Source: Pseudomonadota bacterium (GTDB lineage Bacteria; Pseudomonadota; Gammaproteobacteria; Steroidobacterales; Steroidobacteraceae). From it: a stretch of DNA of 64,000 nucleotides. A program made the position numbers and the translations under genes. The DNA is taken from positions 24,839 to 88,838 of the forward strand of contig JAEWBG010000060.1 of the NCBI GenBank assembly GCA_023391335.1, given 5' to 3'. Shown piece by piece: positions 52,525 through 61,375 of this stretch; the stretch's first letter is position 1; each line of letters opens with the position of its first letter. The notes beneath the pieces were generated by a model. The model did no database searches. It saw only the letters and a program-made list of their open reading frames with translations, and was not told the DNA's origin.

Positions 52525-53109
52525 GTGCATTCAATCGGCCGAGTGTTCGCGCTGATCGGTGTTTGCTTCCTTGCTTGTGGCTGCTCGCTCGCCGTTTCGA
52601 ATATCGGTCCCGCGCGAAAGTACGATCCTGCGATAGTTTCGTTGCGAGATAACAGACCAGATCACGAAAAGAAGGCCGAGCGTGCGGGAATCACATCGTC
52701 GACCGTCGAACTGGGAGATTCGAATTTCCAGCCGAGCATATTGGATCACCTCAAAAGCGAGCTGGCGAATCAGAAGCCCGAGGACACTGCTCACGTCGAA
52801 TTCAATTTGTCGCACTTTCGTATTGTCGATGCCTTTCCTCACCGGATGGCTTCGGCGCAAGCAGGAGGTCTTGCGGGCGTCACGGCCAGTTACGGCGTTA
52901 GCAGTGTGCAACAAGTCTCGAACGACACGGATGCGATCATTTGTGTCATCTCGGGCACGCTCAACGGAAAACAAGTCGCAGGGGAGGCCGCCACTCCATA
53001 CAAGACGAACCCGTTGGCTGTTTCGGTTCGCAACGATGCGAATTGGATAGCGGCCGTAAAGGAATCATTGGAACAGGCAGTGCGGCAGCTCTATGAGTCG
53101 ATCAGATGA
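52525..53109 (+). CDS. Lipoprotein of unknown function
   Basis: A lipobox FLACGC closes a hydrophobic stretch (VFALIGVCFLACGCS); starting at GTG 52,525 gives a normal short signal peptide, whereas ATG 52,426 would put 33 extra residues in front. The mature ~175 residues are alpha/beta with HVEFNLSHFRIVDAFPHRMA, a Ser/Gly-rich turn (GVTASYGVSSVQQVS) and an amphipathic C-terminal helix (AAVKESLEQAVRQLYESI). No named family recognised. It probably sits in the inner leaflet of the outer membrane. Precedes the DUF898 gene by 177 bases. Confidence 0.7.
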   Translation: MHSIGRVFALIGVCFLACGCSLAVSNIGPARKYDPAIVSLRDNRPDHEKKAERAGITSSTVELGDSNFQPSILDHLKSELANQKPEDTAHVEFNLSHFRIVDAFPHRMASAQAGGLAGVTASYGVSSVQQVSNDTDAIICVISGTLNGKQVAGEAATPYKTNPLAVSVRNDANWIAAVKESLEQAVRQLYESIR

Positions 53110-53286
53110 GTAGCTTGGATCGCCGAGCCGGGGACGTGCCAAGTGGGCCGCGTGAGTTACGTAGCGACGGCTAAGAAAACTGACGCCACGAATGCGTATC
53201 GCCATTGGTGGAAGTCGATGCCTTCGGTAGGCGAGGCAAGACATCGATTGGAAGGCGGGTAACAAACTGGGAGTGGGGACGCTCTT

Positions 53287-54369
53287 ATGAGCAGCACAAC
53301 AATTGAGGCGGATGTGCCGTTTGAGGCAACGAACAATGAGTTGCCGAGTTCGCAGCGATTCGAGTTCACGGCTACAGGCGCAGAGTATTTCCGAATTTGG
53401 ATCGTCAATCTGCTGCTGACGATCGTGACATTGGGAATCTACTCGGCGTGGGCGAAGTTCAGAAAGCTCCGCTACTTCTATGGCAGCACGAGGCTGGCGG
53501 GTTCCAGCTTTGAGTATCACGGCCAGCCGAGACAGATTCTCAAAGGCCGTCTGATCGCGGCGGCATTTATCCTTCCTTACGTCGTGCTCAACAGCGTGAA
53601 GCCGCTGTGGGCAATCCCGTTCATCGTGCTGTTTGTGATCGTGACGCCATTTCTTGTCGTGAAGTCACGCCGATTCCAAACCCGCATGACGTCGTGGCGG
53701 AACATTCGGTTTGGGTTTATCGGTACCTATGGCGAAGCGGCCAAGATCTACTTGGGGATGGCGCTGCTAATACCGCTTACAGCAGGTTTAATTGCGCCGT
53801 ATTGGTTGTTTGCCAAACACCGATTCGTGATTGCCAAGACGACCTATGGCAAAACGCAATTCCACTTCGTTGCTTCGTCGGCTTCGTACTACAGGGCGTA
53901 CTTGGTTGCGGTTGCCGTTGTCTTGGCGATGATGTTCTCCATCATGCTGTTCAGCGGAGCCGCCGGTTTAATGGCGACGGCGACTGGTGCGGGCGGTGAA
54001 TCCCCATACGCTGCAATGATCGTCACGATTGGGTTGATGGGTATCGGCTACACGTTGGTTTTCGCGACCGTGCACGCGCTGACACTGAACGCAGCACTAA
54101 GCGGGACCGGGATCGAGGGCAATCGATTGGAGTCGGAGTTAGCGGTCACGCGCGTAGCTTGGATTTATCTCAGCAGTGCCGTGCTCATCGTTATCATGTT
54201 AGGGCTCTACTTCCCATGGGCGGTAGTTCGCTTTCGTCGATACCAATTGAGCGTCTTGACTCTTCACCTGTCGGGTGGCTTGAACTCGTTCGTCGCAAGC
54301 GAGCAGCAGCAGGTATCGGCGACGGGCGAAGAAATGGGCGATCTTCTCGATCTCGACTTCGGCCTTTGA
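53287..54369 (+). CDS. DUF898 (YjgN-family) inner-membrane protein
   Basis: A 360-residue protein. Residues 1-35 are soluble; then about six to eight membrane segments follow, with the family's repeated motifs FRIWIVNLLLTIVTLGIYSA, WAKFRKLRYFYGSTRLAGSS, and MTSWRNIRFGFIGTYGEAAK; a second half repeats the pattern (AWIYLSSAVLIVIMLGLYFP). Function of YjgN proteins is not established. It is followed after 3 bases by an M48 protease gene, a pairing I have seen in other proteobacteria, so the two probably work as a membrane quality-control unit. Confidence 0.88.
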   Translation: MSSTTIEADVPFEATNNELPSSQRFEFTATGAEYFRIWIVNLLLTIVTLGIYSAWAKFRKLRYFYGSTRLAGSSFEYHGQPRQILKGRLIAAAFILPYVVLNSVKPLWAIPFIVLFVIVTPFLVVKSRRFQTRMTSWRNIRFGFIGTYGEAAKIYLGMALLIPLTAGLIAPYWLFAKHRFVIAKTTYGKTQFHFVASSASYYRAYLVAVAVVLAMMFSIMLFSGAAGLMATATGAGGESPYAAMIVTIGLMGIGYTLVFATVHALTLNAALSGTGIEGNRLESELAVTRVAWIYLSSAVLIVIMLGLYFPWAVVRFRRYQLSVLTLHLSGGLNSFVASEQQQVSATGEEMGDLLDLDFGL

Positions 54370-54372
54370 AGC

Positions 54373-55383
54373 ATGAGCCTGCAGGGAACGTTCTTCGACG
54401 GCAAAACCTCGGCCGCACATGCAGTCGAGGTTTCCTTGTTTTTGGACGGGTCGATCCAAATCCGCGGCGTATCGATCGCGTACGGCTCCACGCTGCTGGA
54501 CGCCAAAGTCTCTGAACGAATCGGCAGTACCCAGCGCCGCATCACGTTCAAGGACGGTGAGGTGGTTGAGGTGGCTGATAACGATGCAATCGATCAGTGG
54601 TTATCGAAGCTCAATGCCCTTTCGCAGGAACACTTCGTTTCTTCTCTCGAGCAACGTTGGCCGATTGCGATCGCTGCGCTGGTGTTGATCGCGATTGGAG
54701 CATTCGCCTTCGTTCGGTTCGGCGTGCCAGCGATCGCGAAGCACATTGCGTACAACACACCATTGAGTGTCGATGCAGCGATTGGCGAAGGCGGTCTGGA
54801 AGCGATGGATAGGGCGTTCTTCAAGCCTTCTGAACTTCCAGAGGACCGCAAGCAGGAAATCGAAGAGCGATTCGCAGCGATGACATCCGAACTCGCTGAC
54901 GAGCACGACTATCGTCTAGAGTTTCGTAAGGGGGGTCCGATCGGGCCGAATGCATTTGCGCTTCCGTCCGGAATCGTCGTCATCACCGATGAGCTGATCG
55001 ATCTGGCGCAAAACGACGAGGAGATCGTCGCGGTGCTTGCGCACGAGGTTGGCCACGTCGTGAATCGTCATTCGTTACGTATGCTGCTCCAGAATTCGGG
55101 AACTGCAGCGCTCATGTTCGGGCTGCTCGGCGATGTGGGCTCTATCTCCGGTCTTGCCGCATCCCTGCCGACCATGATGGTTCACATGAAGCACTCCCGC
55201 GACTTCGAACGCGAAGCGGACGATTACTCGAGAGCGTGGCTTCGGGAACACGGAATCGCAACGTCTCGCTTCGGTGATTTGCTCAAGCGAATCGAACAGC
55301 AACAGGGGAATGGACGACGCTCGGGAGCTTTCAACTATTTCTCATCTCACCCGAGCACAGAGGAGAGAGCGAAGGAGCGGTGA
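54373..55383 (+). CDS. M48-family metalloprotease (membrane-anchored)
   Basis: 336 residues. An N-terminal ~85-residue soluble domain precedes one membrane segment (~95-118, AIAALVLIAIGAFAFVRFGV). The peptidase domain has FALPSGIVVITDELIDLAQN, the zinc motif VLAHEVGHVVNRHS and the third-ligand region SRDFEREADDYSRAWL, then HPSTEERAKER. All three zinc ligands are intact. It resembles YcaL/LoiP/BepA-type proteases but with the anchor placed after a novel N-domain. Coupled to the DUF898 gene (3-base gap). Inferred role: degradation of misfolded membrane or periplasmic proteins. Confidence 0.92.
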   Translation: MSLQGTFFDGKTSAAHAVEVSLFLDGSIQIRGVSIAYGSTLLDAKVSERIGSTQRRITFKDGEVVEVADNDAIDQWLSKLNALSQEHFVSSLEQRWPIAIAALVLIAIGAFAFVRFGVPAIAKHIAYNTPLSVDAAIGEGGLEAMDRAFFKPSELPEDRKQEIEERFAAMTSELADEHDYRLEFRKGGPIGPNAFALPSGIVVITDELIDLAQNDEEIVAVLAHEVGHVVNRHSLRMLLQNSGTAALMFGLLGDVGSISGLAASLPTMMVHMKHSRDFEREADDYSRAWLREHGIATSRFGDLLKRIEQQQGNGRRSGAFNYFSSHPSTEERAKER

Positions 55384-55533
55384 ATGAGAACGTAGCCCGG
55401 CGCTCAGCCGATTTCGGTTTGAAGATATGGAATCGAATAGCGCATGGATGTATGTTCCGTACCGCAGCACTCGGTAGTGGCGGCTGGCATTGATCCATTC
55501 CCGAGAAAATCAGAATCGAAAAGGAGGCTCGCA

Positions 55534-55869
55534 ATGTGGCGTTCAGCGTCTGTGGTCTTAGCGGCGATTAGCTTGTGTGCATGCGCGAGCGAGCCGGAGG
55601 AAGTGACCGCGAACTTGAAAATCGCGACCGATGAAGCGCAAGTGAGTCGATGCGACTACGTCGGCACCTTCAAAATGAATTTCAAGGAAGACGGCATTGA
55701 TCAGTCGCTCGCTTCTTATAAAGATCGAATGCGTAGCAACAAGGAATTCCGCAGAGCGGCGAGCAAGGGCGCCAATGTCATCCTCAGAGTCGATCCGAAT
55801 CCTGCTCCGCTCGTGCCGGTGAAGGCGTATAGCTGCGATCCGGGAGAGCTGGCTCCGCATCGGTTTTGA
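55534..55869 (+). CDS. Small lipoprotein (DUF4156-like)
   Basis: 111 residues from ATG 55,534, preceded by a perfect AAGGAGG; the frame is open upstream without a site. Signal peptide with lipobox (VVLAAISLCACAS). The mature part has ANLKIATDEAQVSRCDYVGT, an amphipathic helix (NKEFRRAASKGANVILRVD) and a Cys in VKAYSCDPG, giving a probable C-C disulfide as in DUF4156 (YjeI-type) proteins. Function unknown. Stands alone between the protease gene and a large convergent secreted-protein gene. Confidence 0.82.
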   Translation: MWRSASVVLAAISLCACASEPEEVTANLKIATDEAQVSRCDYVGTFKMNFKEDGIDQSLASYKDRMRSNKEFRRAASKGANVILRVDPNPAPLVPVKAYSCDPGELAPHRF

Positions 55870-55894
55870 ACGCTGAGCCTTTCGCTCGAAGAAG

Positions 55895-56045
55895 GATTCG
55901 GACGCAAACACAAAGAGCGCAAAGGGATGGCAGATGTTTGGACGCGAAAACGCGCGCACTGAGTTACGTCCGGTTTACGTGTTGGGTGCTCAAGCTCGTG
56001 ACTCGCTTTATCTTCGCCACTGCTTCTCCGTGTTCCTCGCTGGAT
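55895..56045. repeat. Phrase-like dispersed repeat spacer
   Basis: GGACGCAAACACAAAGAGCG and CAAAGGG near 55,900-55,925 are the approximate inverse of 15,275-15,303 (CCTTTGCGCGTTTTGTGTTG). Later GCTTCTCCGTGTTCCTCGCT recalls the CTCCGTGTCCTCCGTG words at 15.2 kb. No gene. Confidence 0.5.
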
Positions 56046-56055
56046 AAATTCCGCC

Positions 56056-58605
56056 TCAATTCGCCATCTGCTGAGGTGCCGCAGCTTCGGTAGCCGCAAT
56101 CGGTGCCGCTGCTTCGGGATTCTCACTCGGAGGTGGCGGCAATTGCTCCGCAGTGAGCACTGCCATGTTCACGACGGCGGGATCATCGCGGAGTTTGATG
56201 TAGAGGCCTTTGTCGATCGGCCGAGGCACCGGCAGCGAGCGGCCGGGGAACCCATCAGGAACTTCGACTGCAGTTTTGAACTCTGGATCTGCTGCAACCG
56301 AGTCGACAAGGAATAGCTTCGAGCCGGTAAGTTTGCACTTTTCCTCGGCATCGGCAGGGCACTGCAACGTTTCCAAAGTGGGCAACCGGACCAGCGTCCC
56401 CAGCTGCATCCAATCCCCCGCGACGCCCTTATTAATGACTCGGAATTTGAGTGGGCCGAACGCGGAAAAACCAAATGCCTGTTCGGGATCGAATGTCGCA
56501 ACGGCGACCTTTGCATCTGCAAGTGCGAGTCCGCGGTTCGTGAGCGTGAGCGCAGTCGAGAAAGCCTCATCGACACTGGCCACCTCGATGCTCGCGTCAC
56601 GACTGAACGTGGCCGGCAACTTCGCACGCACGGAGAAAACAAGCTTCGCGTCCTGGGGCAACTGATTTTCGCCGGCGAGCTGAACGTTGCTCTCCTGGGT
56701 GTGCTGCGAAAGTCGCACGCTCTTGCCGAGTAACTCCACACTCGGGCGCGGTGCAGTGATCGCGACGTTCACTGGAAAGGTTCTTCCGTCGCGCAGCCTT
56801 ACGCTCGCCTTGATCTGCTCTCCAGGCGCCAGGGATGTCACTGCTGCGATCGGTGAATCGGGCGATGCATCGCTGTGGGCGCTCGGATCGACAGCTACTT
56901 CCATTGGCATCGAGTCTGCGGCCGGAGCAGAGCTGGACTGCGCTGGTACGAATTCGACGCCTTTCAGCGTGAGGTTCGCAACATCTGTGAGTCGACTACC
57001 TTTAAGTACGCCCGCTGTCTCGCCCGCATGCAGAGAGAACATTTCAAAGCGGCCTGCTTCCGGATATGTGCGAAATTCCAGCGTTTTGGGTTCGGCACTT
57101 CCGTATTGCGATACCAGCAACGTGAGCGGCCCGGGTTCTGCTTGCTGCAGCGGTAAGTTGATCTGCACTTCATTCGCTTTAACAGGCGACCACTCGACAC
57201 GCAGCTCCTTGCCGCTTGGATCTTTGGCCATGATGCGATCGATGCACGCGATGCTGCCGGCTTGCAGGTGCAGTGTGTTCTCGCGGCCGACAATCAAAGA
57301 GCCATCGTCCGTCGGTGCGGGCGCCCATGCCTGCGTGTTCGCATTCACAAGTTGAAAGCCTGGGCCCTGAAATTTCTCGAAACCCCAGTAGCCGTGGAGC
57401 GAACCTTGAAAGCGATCCTTCAGGCTCGCACTCGACAGCGGTGATGTGTCGACCACGAACCCACCTTGCGATGCATCTGCAGTTGCGGGCAAATCGATCA
57501 CTTCGCCATCTTTGCCCGTTACACGCAGGAAGGTGTCATGCGCGTACTCGGTGGAGAACACGAGCGGTGCGCCTTCCACCGGAAGGATCAGCGAATTGCG
57601 CCGCGCGCAGTAAATATCCGCCGGGCTGACTGCGTGAAGCGGAGGTGGCAACGCCTTTTCGATCGCGGGCAGCGACGCAACCAGCACCGATTTCGGATCT
57701 TGAAACGAAGGCGCAGTGTTCAAGGTCAGCGTGAGCTCATTGCCAAGCGCGGTGGCGAGTGCCGGGATGTATTGATAGTTCGCGACACCAAAGGAATCGA
57801 AGAGGCGGCCCAAGTCACGCAGCGTCGCGAGGTATGGACTGTAGTAGCCGTAGCTCATCTGCGGGGTGGCGCTCGCTGCGATCACGAGGTCGCTTGCAGG
57901 GCCCGTGGTGAGCGCTTCGACGATCGAGACACTATGACCATCGTTGAGAATCAGAGTGTCTTGGCCTTGCATCAAACATGGCGCCTGGAGTTGAGGCAAT
58001 CGATCTAGACATTTCTCATCGACGCGAATGCCGAGGCTGCGTGCGAGCAATGGAGTGGTGTCTTTCAACACCGCAGGGTTCGCGGCGTTCAGTCTGCGAA
58101 TGGCCGCGAGATAGCGCTCCAGGCGCGAGCGATCGAGTGTCGCTTGGTTCAATTCTTGCGATGCGCGCACGAAGGCACCGGGCCGAGCGCGTACTGCATT
58201 TACGAGCGTCTTGAAATCCCCGCCGGTTTCCGGCGCAAGGAAGATCAAAGCTTGTTGGGCGCCTTCAGGCACCGTCACCGTCAAGCGCCCATCGACACAT
58301 GCCTTCTTATGTGTGCGGCAACTGAAAAACCATTTCTTCGGCGGCGGATTCGTAGGGCCACGCAGGAAGCCGACAATCATTAAATAGCTCTCAGCTTGGT
58401 TCTCCGGAAAATCCGCTTTCACGTAGAGTTTGTCGCCAGGAGCCAGATGCGGTGCTTGAGCAATCGGCAGAGTGGCATCGCCCCGAGAAACGGCGGCTTC
58501 GAGCGTGGGACCGATCAGATCGAATGGCGCGGGGCCGGCCGCATGTGCACGACAAAATGCGAGGGCCGCGAGCAACAGGAGAGGACTTGGAACTCTAAAT
58601 CTCAT
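56056..58605 (-). CDS. Large secreted protein, unknown
   Basis: 849 residues from ATG 58,605 with a signal peptide (RVPSPLLLLAALAFCRAHAA). The N-terminal ~200 residues contain paired cysteines (FFSCRTHKKACVDG); the central part has YGYYSPYLATLRDLGRLFDS, and the C-terminal third looks like repeated Ig-like beta domains (LTLLVSQYGSAEPKTLEFRT, VRLSQHTQESNVQLAGEN). It ends with a Pro/Glu/Ala-rich tail. I recognise no family. It is divergent from the ketopantoate-reductase-like gene (123-base spacer) and has no same-strand partner. Probably a periplasmic or surface protein. Confidence 0.8.
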   Translation of the reverse strand: MRFRVPSPLLLLAALAFCRAHAAGPAPFDLIGPTLEAAVSRGDATLPIAQAPHLAPGDKLYVKADFPENQAESYLMIVGFLRGPTNPPPKKWFFSCRTHKKACVDGRLTVTVPEGAQQALIFLAPETGGDFKTLVNAVRARPGAFVRASQELNQATLDRSRLERYLAAIRRLNAANPAVLKDTTPLLARSLGIRVDEKCLDRLPQLQAPCLMQGQDTLILNDGHSVSIVEALTTGPASDLVIAASATPQMSYGYYSPYLATLRDLGRLFDSFGVANYQYIPALATALGNELTLTLNTAPSFQDPKSVLVASLPAIEKALPPPLHAVSPADIYCARRNSLILPVEGAPLVFSTEYAHDTFLRVTGKDGEVIDLPATADASQGGFVVDTSPLSSASLKDRFQGSLHGYWGFEKFQGPGFQLVNANTQAWAPAPTDDGSLIVGRENTLHLQAGSIACIDRIMAKDPSGKELRVEWSPVKANEVQINLPLQQAEPGPLTLLVSQYGSAEPKTLEFRTYPEAGRFEMFSLHAGETAGVLKGSRLTDVANLTLKGVEFVPAQSSSAPAADSMPMEVAVDPSAHSDASPDSPIAAVTSLAPGEQIKASVRLRDGRTFPVNVAITAPRPSVELLGKSVRLSQHTQESNVQLAGENQLPQDAKLVFSVRAKLPATFSRDASIEVASVDEAFSTALTLTNRGLALADAKVAVATFDPEQAFGFSAFGPLKFRVINKGVAGDWMQLGTLVRLPTLETLQCPADAEEKCKLTGSKLFLVDSVAADPEFKTAVEVPDGFPGRSLPVPRPIDKGLYIKLRDDPAVVNMAVLTAEQLPPPPSENPEAAAPIAATEAAAPQQMAN

Positions 58606-58728
58606 GGGGGCGAATCGTAGAATAGAGTCGGCGCGCGCGGAACCAGGCGGCAGACTACGAAATTTTCTGTCGGCGATATCAGACTCCATTGCGCCGCGTT
58701 CGTTCCCGTGTTCGAGCAGGAGAATTTA

Positions 58729-59595
58729 GTGGCGAAGATCGCAGTGATTGGGCCAGGCGCTGTGGGCAGCTGCGTCATCGCGTGGCTGATGCAGAATCCA
58801 TCGCACAGTCTCGTCGTGGCAGCGCGGTCGCCATTGACAGACATCGAGGTGCAAACGCCCGATCGTGTATTGCGCGTGGATCCGCAAGTGATCAACCAAG
58901 CTGAGCCAGTCAGCTCGGTCGATTGGGTGTTGGTCGCGACGAAGGCTTACGATGCCGCGCGTGCTGCGGCCTGGCTGCCGTCGCTGTCGAATTCAGCGAC
59001 GATCCTGGCGGTGCTGCAAAACGGGGTTGAGCATGTCGAGCGATTTGCGCCTTACTTTCCGCGCGATCGGATTCTCCCGGTAATGGTCGATATTCCCGCA
59101 GAGCGACCGGTGCCTGGTCGCGTTTTGCAGCGACGCAATGGATGCATGATCGTTGCCGAGGGCGAGGAGGGCGCACGCTTCGCCGAGTTGTTCGCGCACA
59201 CGCCGATTGACGTGACGCAATCCAATGACTTCAAGAGCGTGGTGTGGCGCAAGCTCTGCGTGAATGCAGCCGGTGCTCTATCGGCGGTATTAATGAAACC
59301 TGCAGTCATCGCTCGTCACGACGGCATCGCCCGAATCATGGAGAGCATCATTCGCGAGTGCATCGCGGTGGGGCGCGCAGAGGGTGCGACGCTCGATGAC
59401 TCGATCGTGTCGAACGTGATTGAGGGCTACAAACGCACGCCGGATGCAATCAATTCGATTCACGCCGATCGAATGGCGGGGCGTCAGATGGAAATCGATG
59501 CTCGCAATGGCGTAATCGTCCGGCTGGGCCGCAAACATGGTATCCCAACGCCAGTGAATGAAATGGTCGTGGCGATGTTGGAAGCGAGTGCGTGA
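58729..59595 (+). CDS. Ketopantoate reductase family protein
   Basis: 288 residues from GTG 58,729, preceded by CAGGAGA. The Rossmann motif VAKIAVIGPGAVGSCVIAWL opens the protein; the catalytic Lys is probably in FKSVVWRKLCVNAAGALSAV and the acidic partner in the C-terminal helix (MEIDARNGVIVRLGRKHGIP). The family includes PanE, which reduces ketopantoate to pantoate with NADPH, but also other 2-oxoacid reductases; the C-terminal SIHADRMAGRQMEIDA fits the PanE/ApbA pattern. No pantothenate gene adjoins, so the panE symbol is withheld. Confidence 0.87.
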   Translation: MAKIAVIGPGAVGSCVIAWLMQNPSHSLVVAARSPLTDIEVQTPDRVLRVDPQVINQAEPVSSVDWVLVATKAYDAARAAAWLPSLSNSATILAVLQNGVEHVERFAPYFPRDRILPVMVDIPAERPVPGRVLQRRNGCMIVAEGEEGARFAELFAHTPIDVTQSNDFKSVVWRKLCVNAAGALSAVLMKPAVIARHDGIARIMESIIRECIAVGRAEGATLDDSIVSNVIEGYKRTPDAINSIHADRMAGRQMEIDARNGVIVRLGRKHGIPTPVNEMVVAMLEASA

Positions 59596-59607
59596 GCTGA
59601 GCGACGA

Positions 59608-59725
59608 TGAATGGACACCAAGAGCACAAGGAACCGCAGAGAACACTGTGCTGCGCGATTGAGGTTCAAGGTTGAGGTCTGGTCGTTAACGGCAAACAGT
59701 CAACTCTCGACGAAGAAGGAAAGAA
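59608..59725. repeat. Phrase-like dispersed repeat spacer
   Basis: GGACACCAAGAGCACAAGGA, ACCGCAGAGAACACTGTG and GGTTCAAGGTTGAGGTCTGG belong to the same intergenic vocabulary as at 11.5, 15.2 and 55.9 kb. GGTTGAG/CAACTCTCG gives a weak fold-back. Confidence 0.45.
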
Positions 59726-59728
59726 CCG

Positions 59729-60079
59729 ATGAAAATGACTCGCATGGTTCCAATGCTGCCTGTGCGCAGCATGCCTGCAAGTGTCGAGTTCTATCGGAAG
59801 CTCGGATTTCAGGTCGAGGATCGTCACGACGATTGGGGATGGGCAATGCTACGCATGGACGAATGCCGATTGATGCTCGATCAGTCGATCAATCAGCATC
59901 CGCTCGCCTCCAAACAAACCGTGATCTATTTGTATCCTCAAGACGTCGTCAGCTATCACGCCGAAGTCCGGCGCAACGATGTTCAGGCTCCTGATCTGGA
60001 AGTCACGTTCTATGGAATGACGGAGTTTCGAATTGCGGATCCCGACGGGAATCGGTTGTGGATTGGGCAGAAGCGCTAG
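59729..60079 (+). CDS. VOC-superfamily (glyoxalase/bleomycin resistance) protein
   Basis: 116 residues of the small single-domain VOC type: MVPMLPVRSMPASVEFYRKL, GWAMLRMDECRLMLDQS, FYGMTEFRIADPDGNRLWIG. The terminal Glu/His metal pattern is incomplete: the usual first His position is taken by LP in LPVRSM, while the Glu would be in MTEFRI. It could bind a hydrophobic ligand or drug instead of acting as an enzyme. RBS GAAGGAAAG precedes the ATG. Confidence 0.85.
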   Translation: MKMTRMVPMLPVRSMPASVEFYRKLGFQVEDRHDDWGWAMLRMDECRLMLDQSINQHPLASKQTVIYLYPQDVVSYHAEVRRNDVQAPDLEVTFYGMTEFRIADPDGNRLWIGQKR

Positions 60080-60538
60080 GAAACAGGTTCAGTCCACGCC
60101 GACAGTCGTGGCGAGTTCGCCCAAGCAGTCCACGAGAGACTCGCTACGTGTTTTCTGTGCAACACATTGAGCCGCGCCGTATCCGGTGCAAAGTGACGAA
60201 TGTGGGACCGGCTTCGAACTGGAACCAGTCGATGGAGTACTAAATCTCCGCCAAAAAGCTGCGGATCGCGGGCTGACAATGGCTGCGCGACCTAATGAAG
60301 AGCATTGGGACGTCCTACCTCATTCATGTTGTCGAGGCGCGACATCTTGAACATTCTCTACGCCGTACCGCGACGCGGCACTGACCGGTTGATTCATTTT
60401 TCGGGGATCGTCTAACGCCCACGGTGGAACGTGAATGCATTACCATGGCGCGCGTCACGGACCTCGATGGATCCGGACGCCATAGTAAAAAATGAAGTTG
60501 ATCGATCAAATTGATCGATTTGCAGGGCGGATACTGAA
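60080..60538. other. 459-base gap upstream of the lipid A operon
   Basis: No credible gene. A short frame to 60,243 ends VTNVGPASNWNQSMEY and could be a gene remnant, but I cannot place it. The right end holds the operator-like dyad listed separately. Confidence 0.35.
60501..60519. promoter_or_regulatory. Perfect 9-bp dyad before the PAP2 gene
   Basis: ATCGATCAA (60,501-60,509), one base, TTGATCGAT (60,511-60,519), ending 19 bases before the PAP2 start. Probably an operator for the phosphatase/EptA unit; also ATTGATCGATTTG-rich surroundings may contain a -10-like box. Confidence 0.45.
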
Positions 60539-61258
60539 ATGACCTACCTCAAGTTGACCCGCGCGAAGGCAATCCTTGCGTCCTTCGCGATTGTTTCGTT
60601 GCTGTTCGCGAACTTCCCTTCGGTCGACATTCAAGTGTCGAAGTGGTTTTTCGAAAGCGGGTTCTATTCGCAGAAGGAGTGGTGGGAGCAGATGCTCCAT
60701 CATGGTGTGAAATACTTCGTGGGCATATCGGTCGCCGTGATTCTTGGTTTGTATGCGTTCAACAAATTTGCAAAGCGATCGGTCGGTGACGTCGATGGTA
60801 AGAAGGTCGTCTATGCGCTCACGGTACTCATTCTTGGCGCTGGTTTACTTGTCAACGCTGGCTTCAAGGATCACTTCGGACGTGCTCGGCCGCGAGACGT
60901 GCAAGAATTCGGCGGTGCGAAACTGTTCACTCCTGCGTATGTCGTGTCCAATCAGTGCACCACGAATTGTTCGTTCGTTTCAGGCGATACGGCGGCTGCC
61001 TTCTTTTCCCTTACGCTAGTGATGGCGTTTCGTCGGCGGCGGCGAGCGTTGCTTCTTGCAAGTCTCGCGTTTGGCATCGGAGTGTCGATCGCGCGGCTCG
61101 CGGCAGGCGCACACTTCTTGTCGGATGTGACCGTAGCGTTCTTTGTAATGTTGATCACGAGCGATGTTCTGTATCACTACATGTTATCGCCCGAGCGAGA
61201 GGCGCTGCGCATGAAGAAAGCAGTGCCCGCGATCGCGGTTGCTCCAGCAGCTGATTGA
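60539..61258 (+). CDS. PAP2-family phosphatase, probable lipid A or undecaprenyl phosphatase
   Basis: A 239-residue membrane phosphatase with about six helices. The PAP2 triad is visible: KDHFGRARP (motif 1), CSFVSGDTAAAFF (motif 2, with Asp where PSGH normally has His) and ARLAAGAHFLSDV (motif 3, catalytic His and Asp). Its closeness to an EptA-like gene (117 bases downstream) suggests LpxE-type removal of the lipid A 1-phosphate before phosphoethanolamine is added, as known in Helicobacter and others. The SGD variant is noteworthy. A lipid-carrier recycling role cannot be excluded. Confidence 0.83.
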   Translation: MTYLKLTRAKAILASFAIVSLLFANFPSVDIQVSKWFFESGFYSQKEWWEQMLHHGVKYFVGISVAVILGLYAFNKFAKRSVGDVDGKKVVYALTVLILGAGLLVNAGFKDHFGRARPRDVQEFGGAKLFTPAYVVSNQCTTNCSFVSGDTAAAFFSLTLVMAFRRRRRALLLASLAFGIGVSIARLAAGAHFLSDVTVAFFVMLITSDVLYHYMLSPEREALRMKKAVPAIAVAPAAD

Positions 61259-61375
61259 GACGATCAGCTCTCGCTACTGCGCGGTTCTCGTTCCCCACGC
61301 TGAGCCGGGCAAATCGCGTCCAATATTGCTGAGTGGGTGCGGCGCGCATCATTCATTAGGAAACGAAACTCCATC

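Noticed and set aside
60080..60243. Short frame ending in VTNVGPASNWNQSMEY
   Set aside because: Only a fragment, no start signal, no family recognised.
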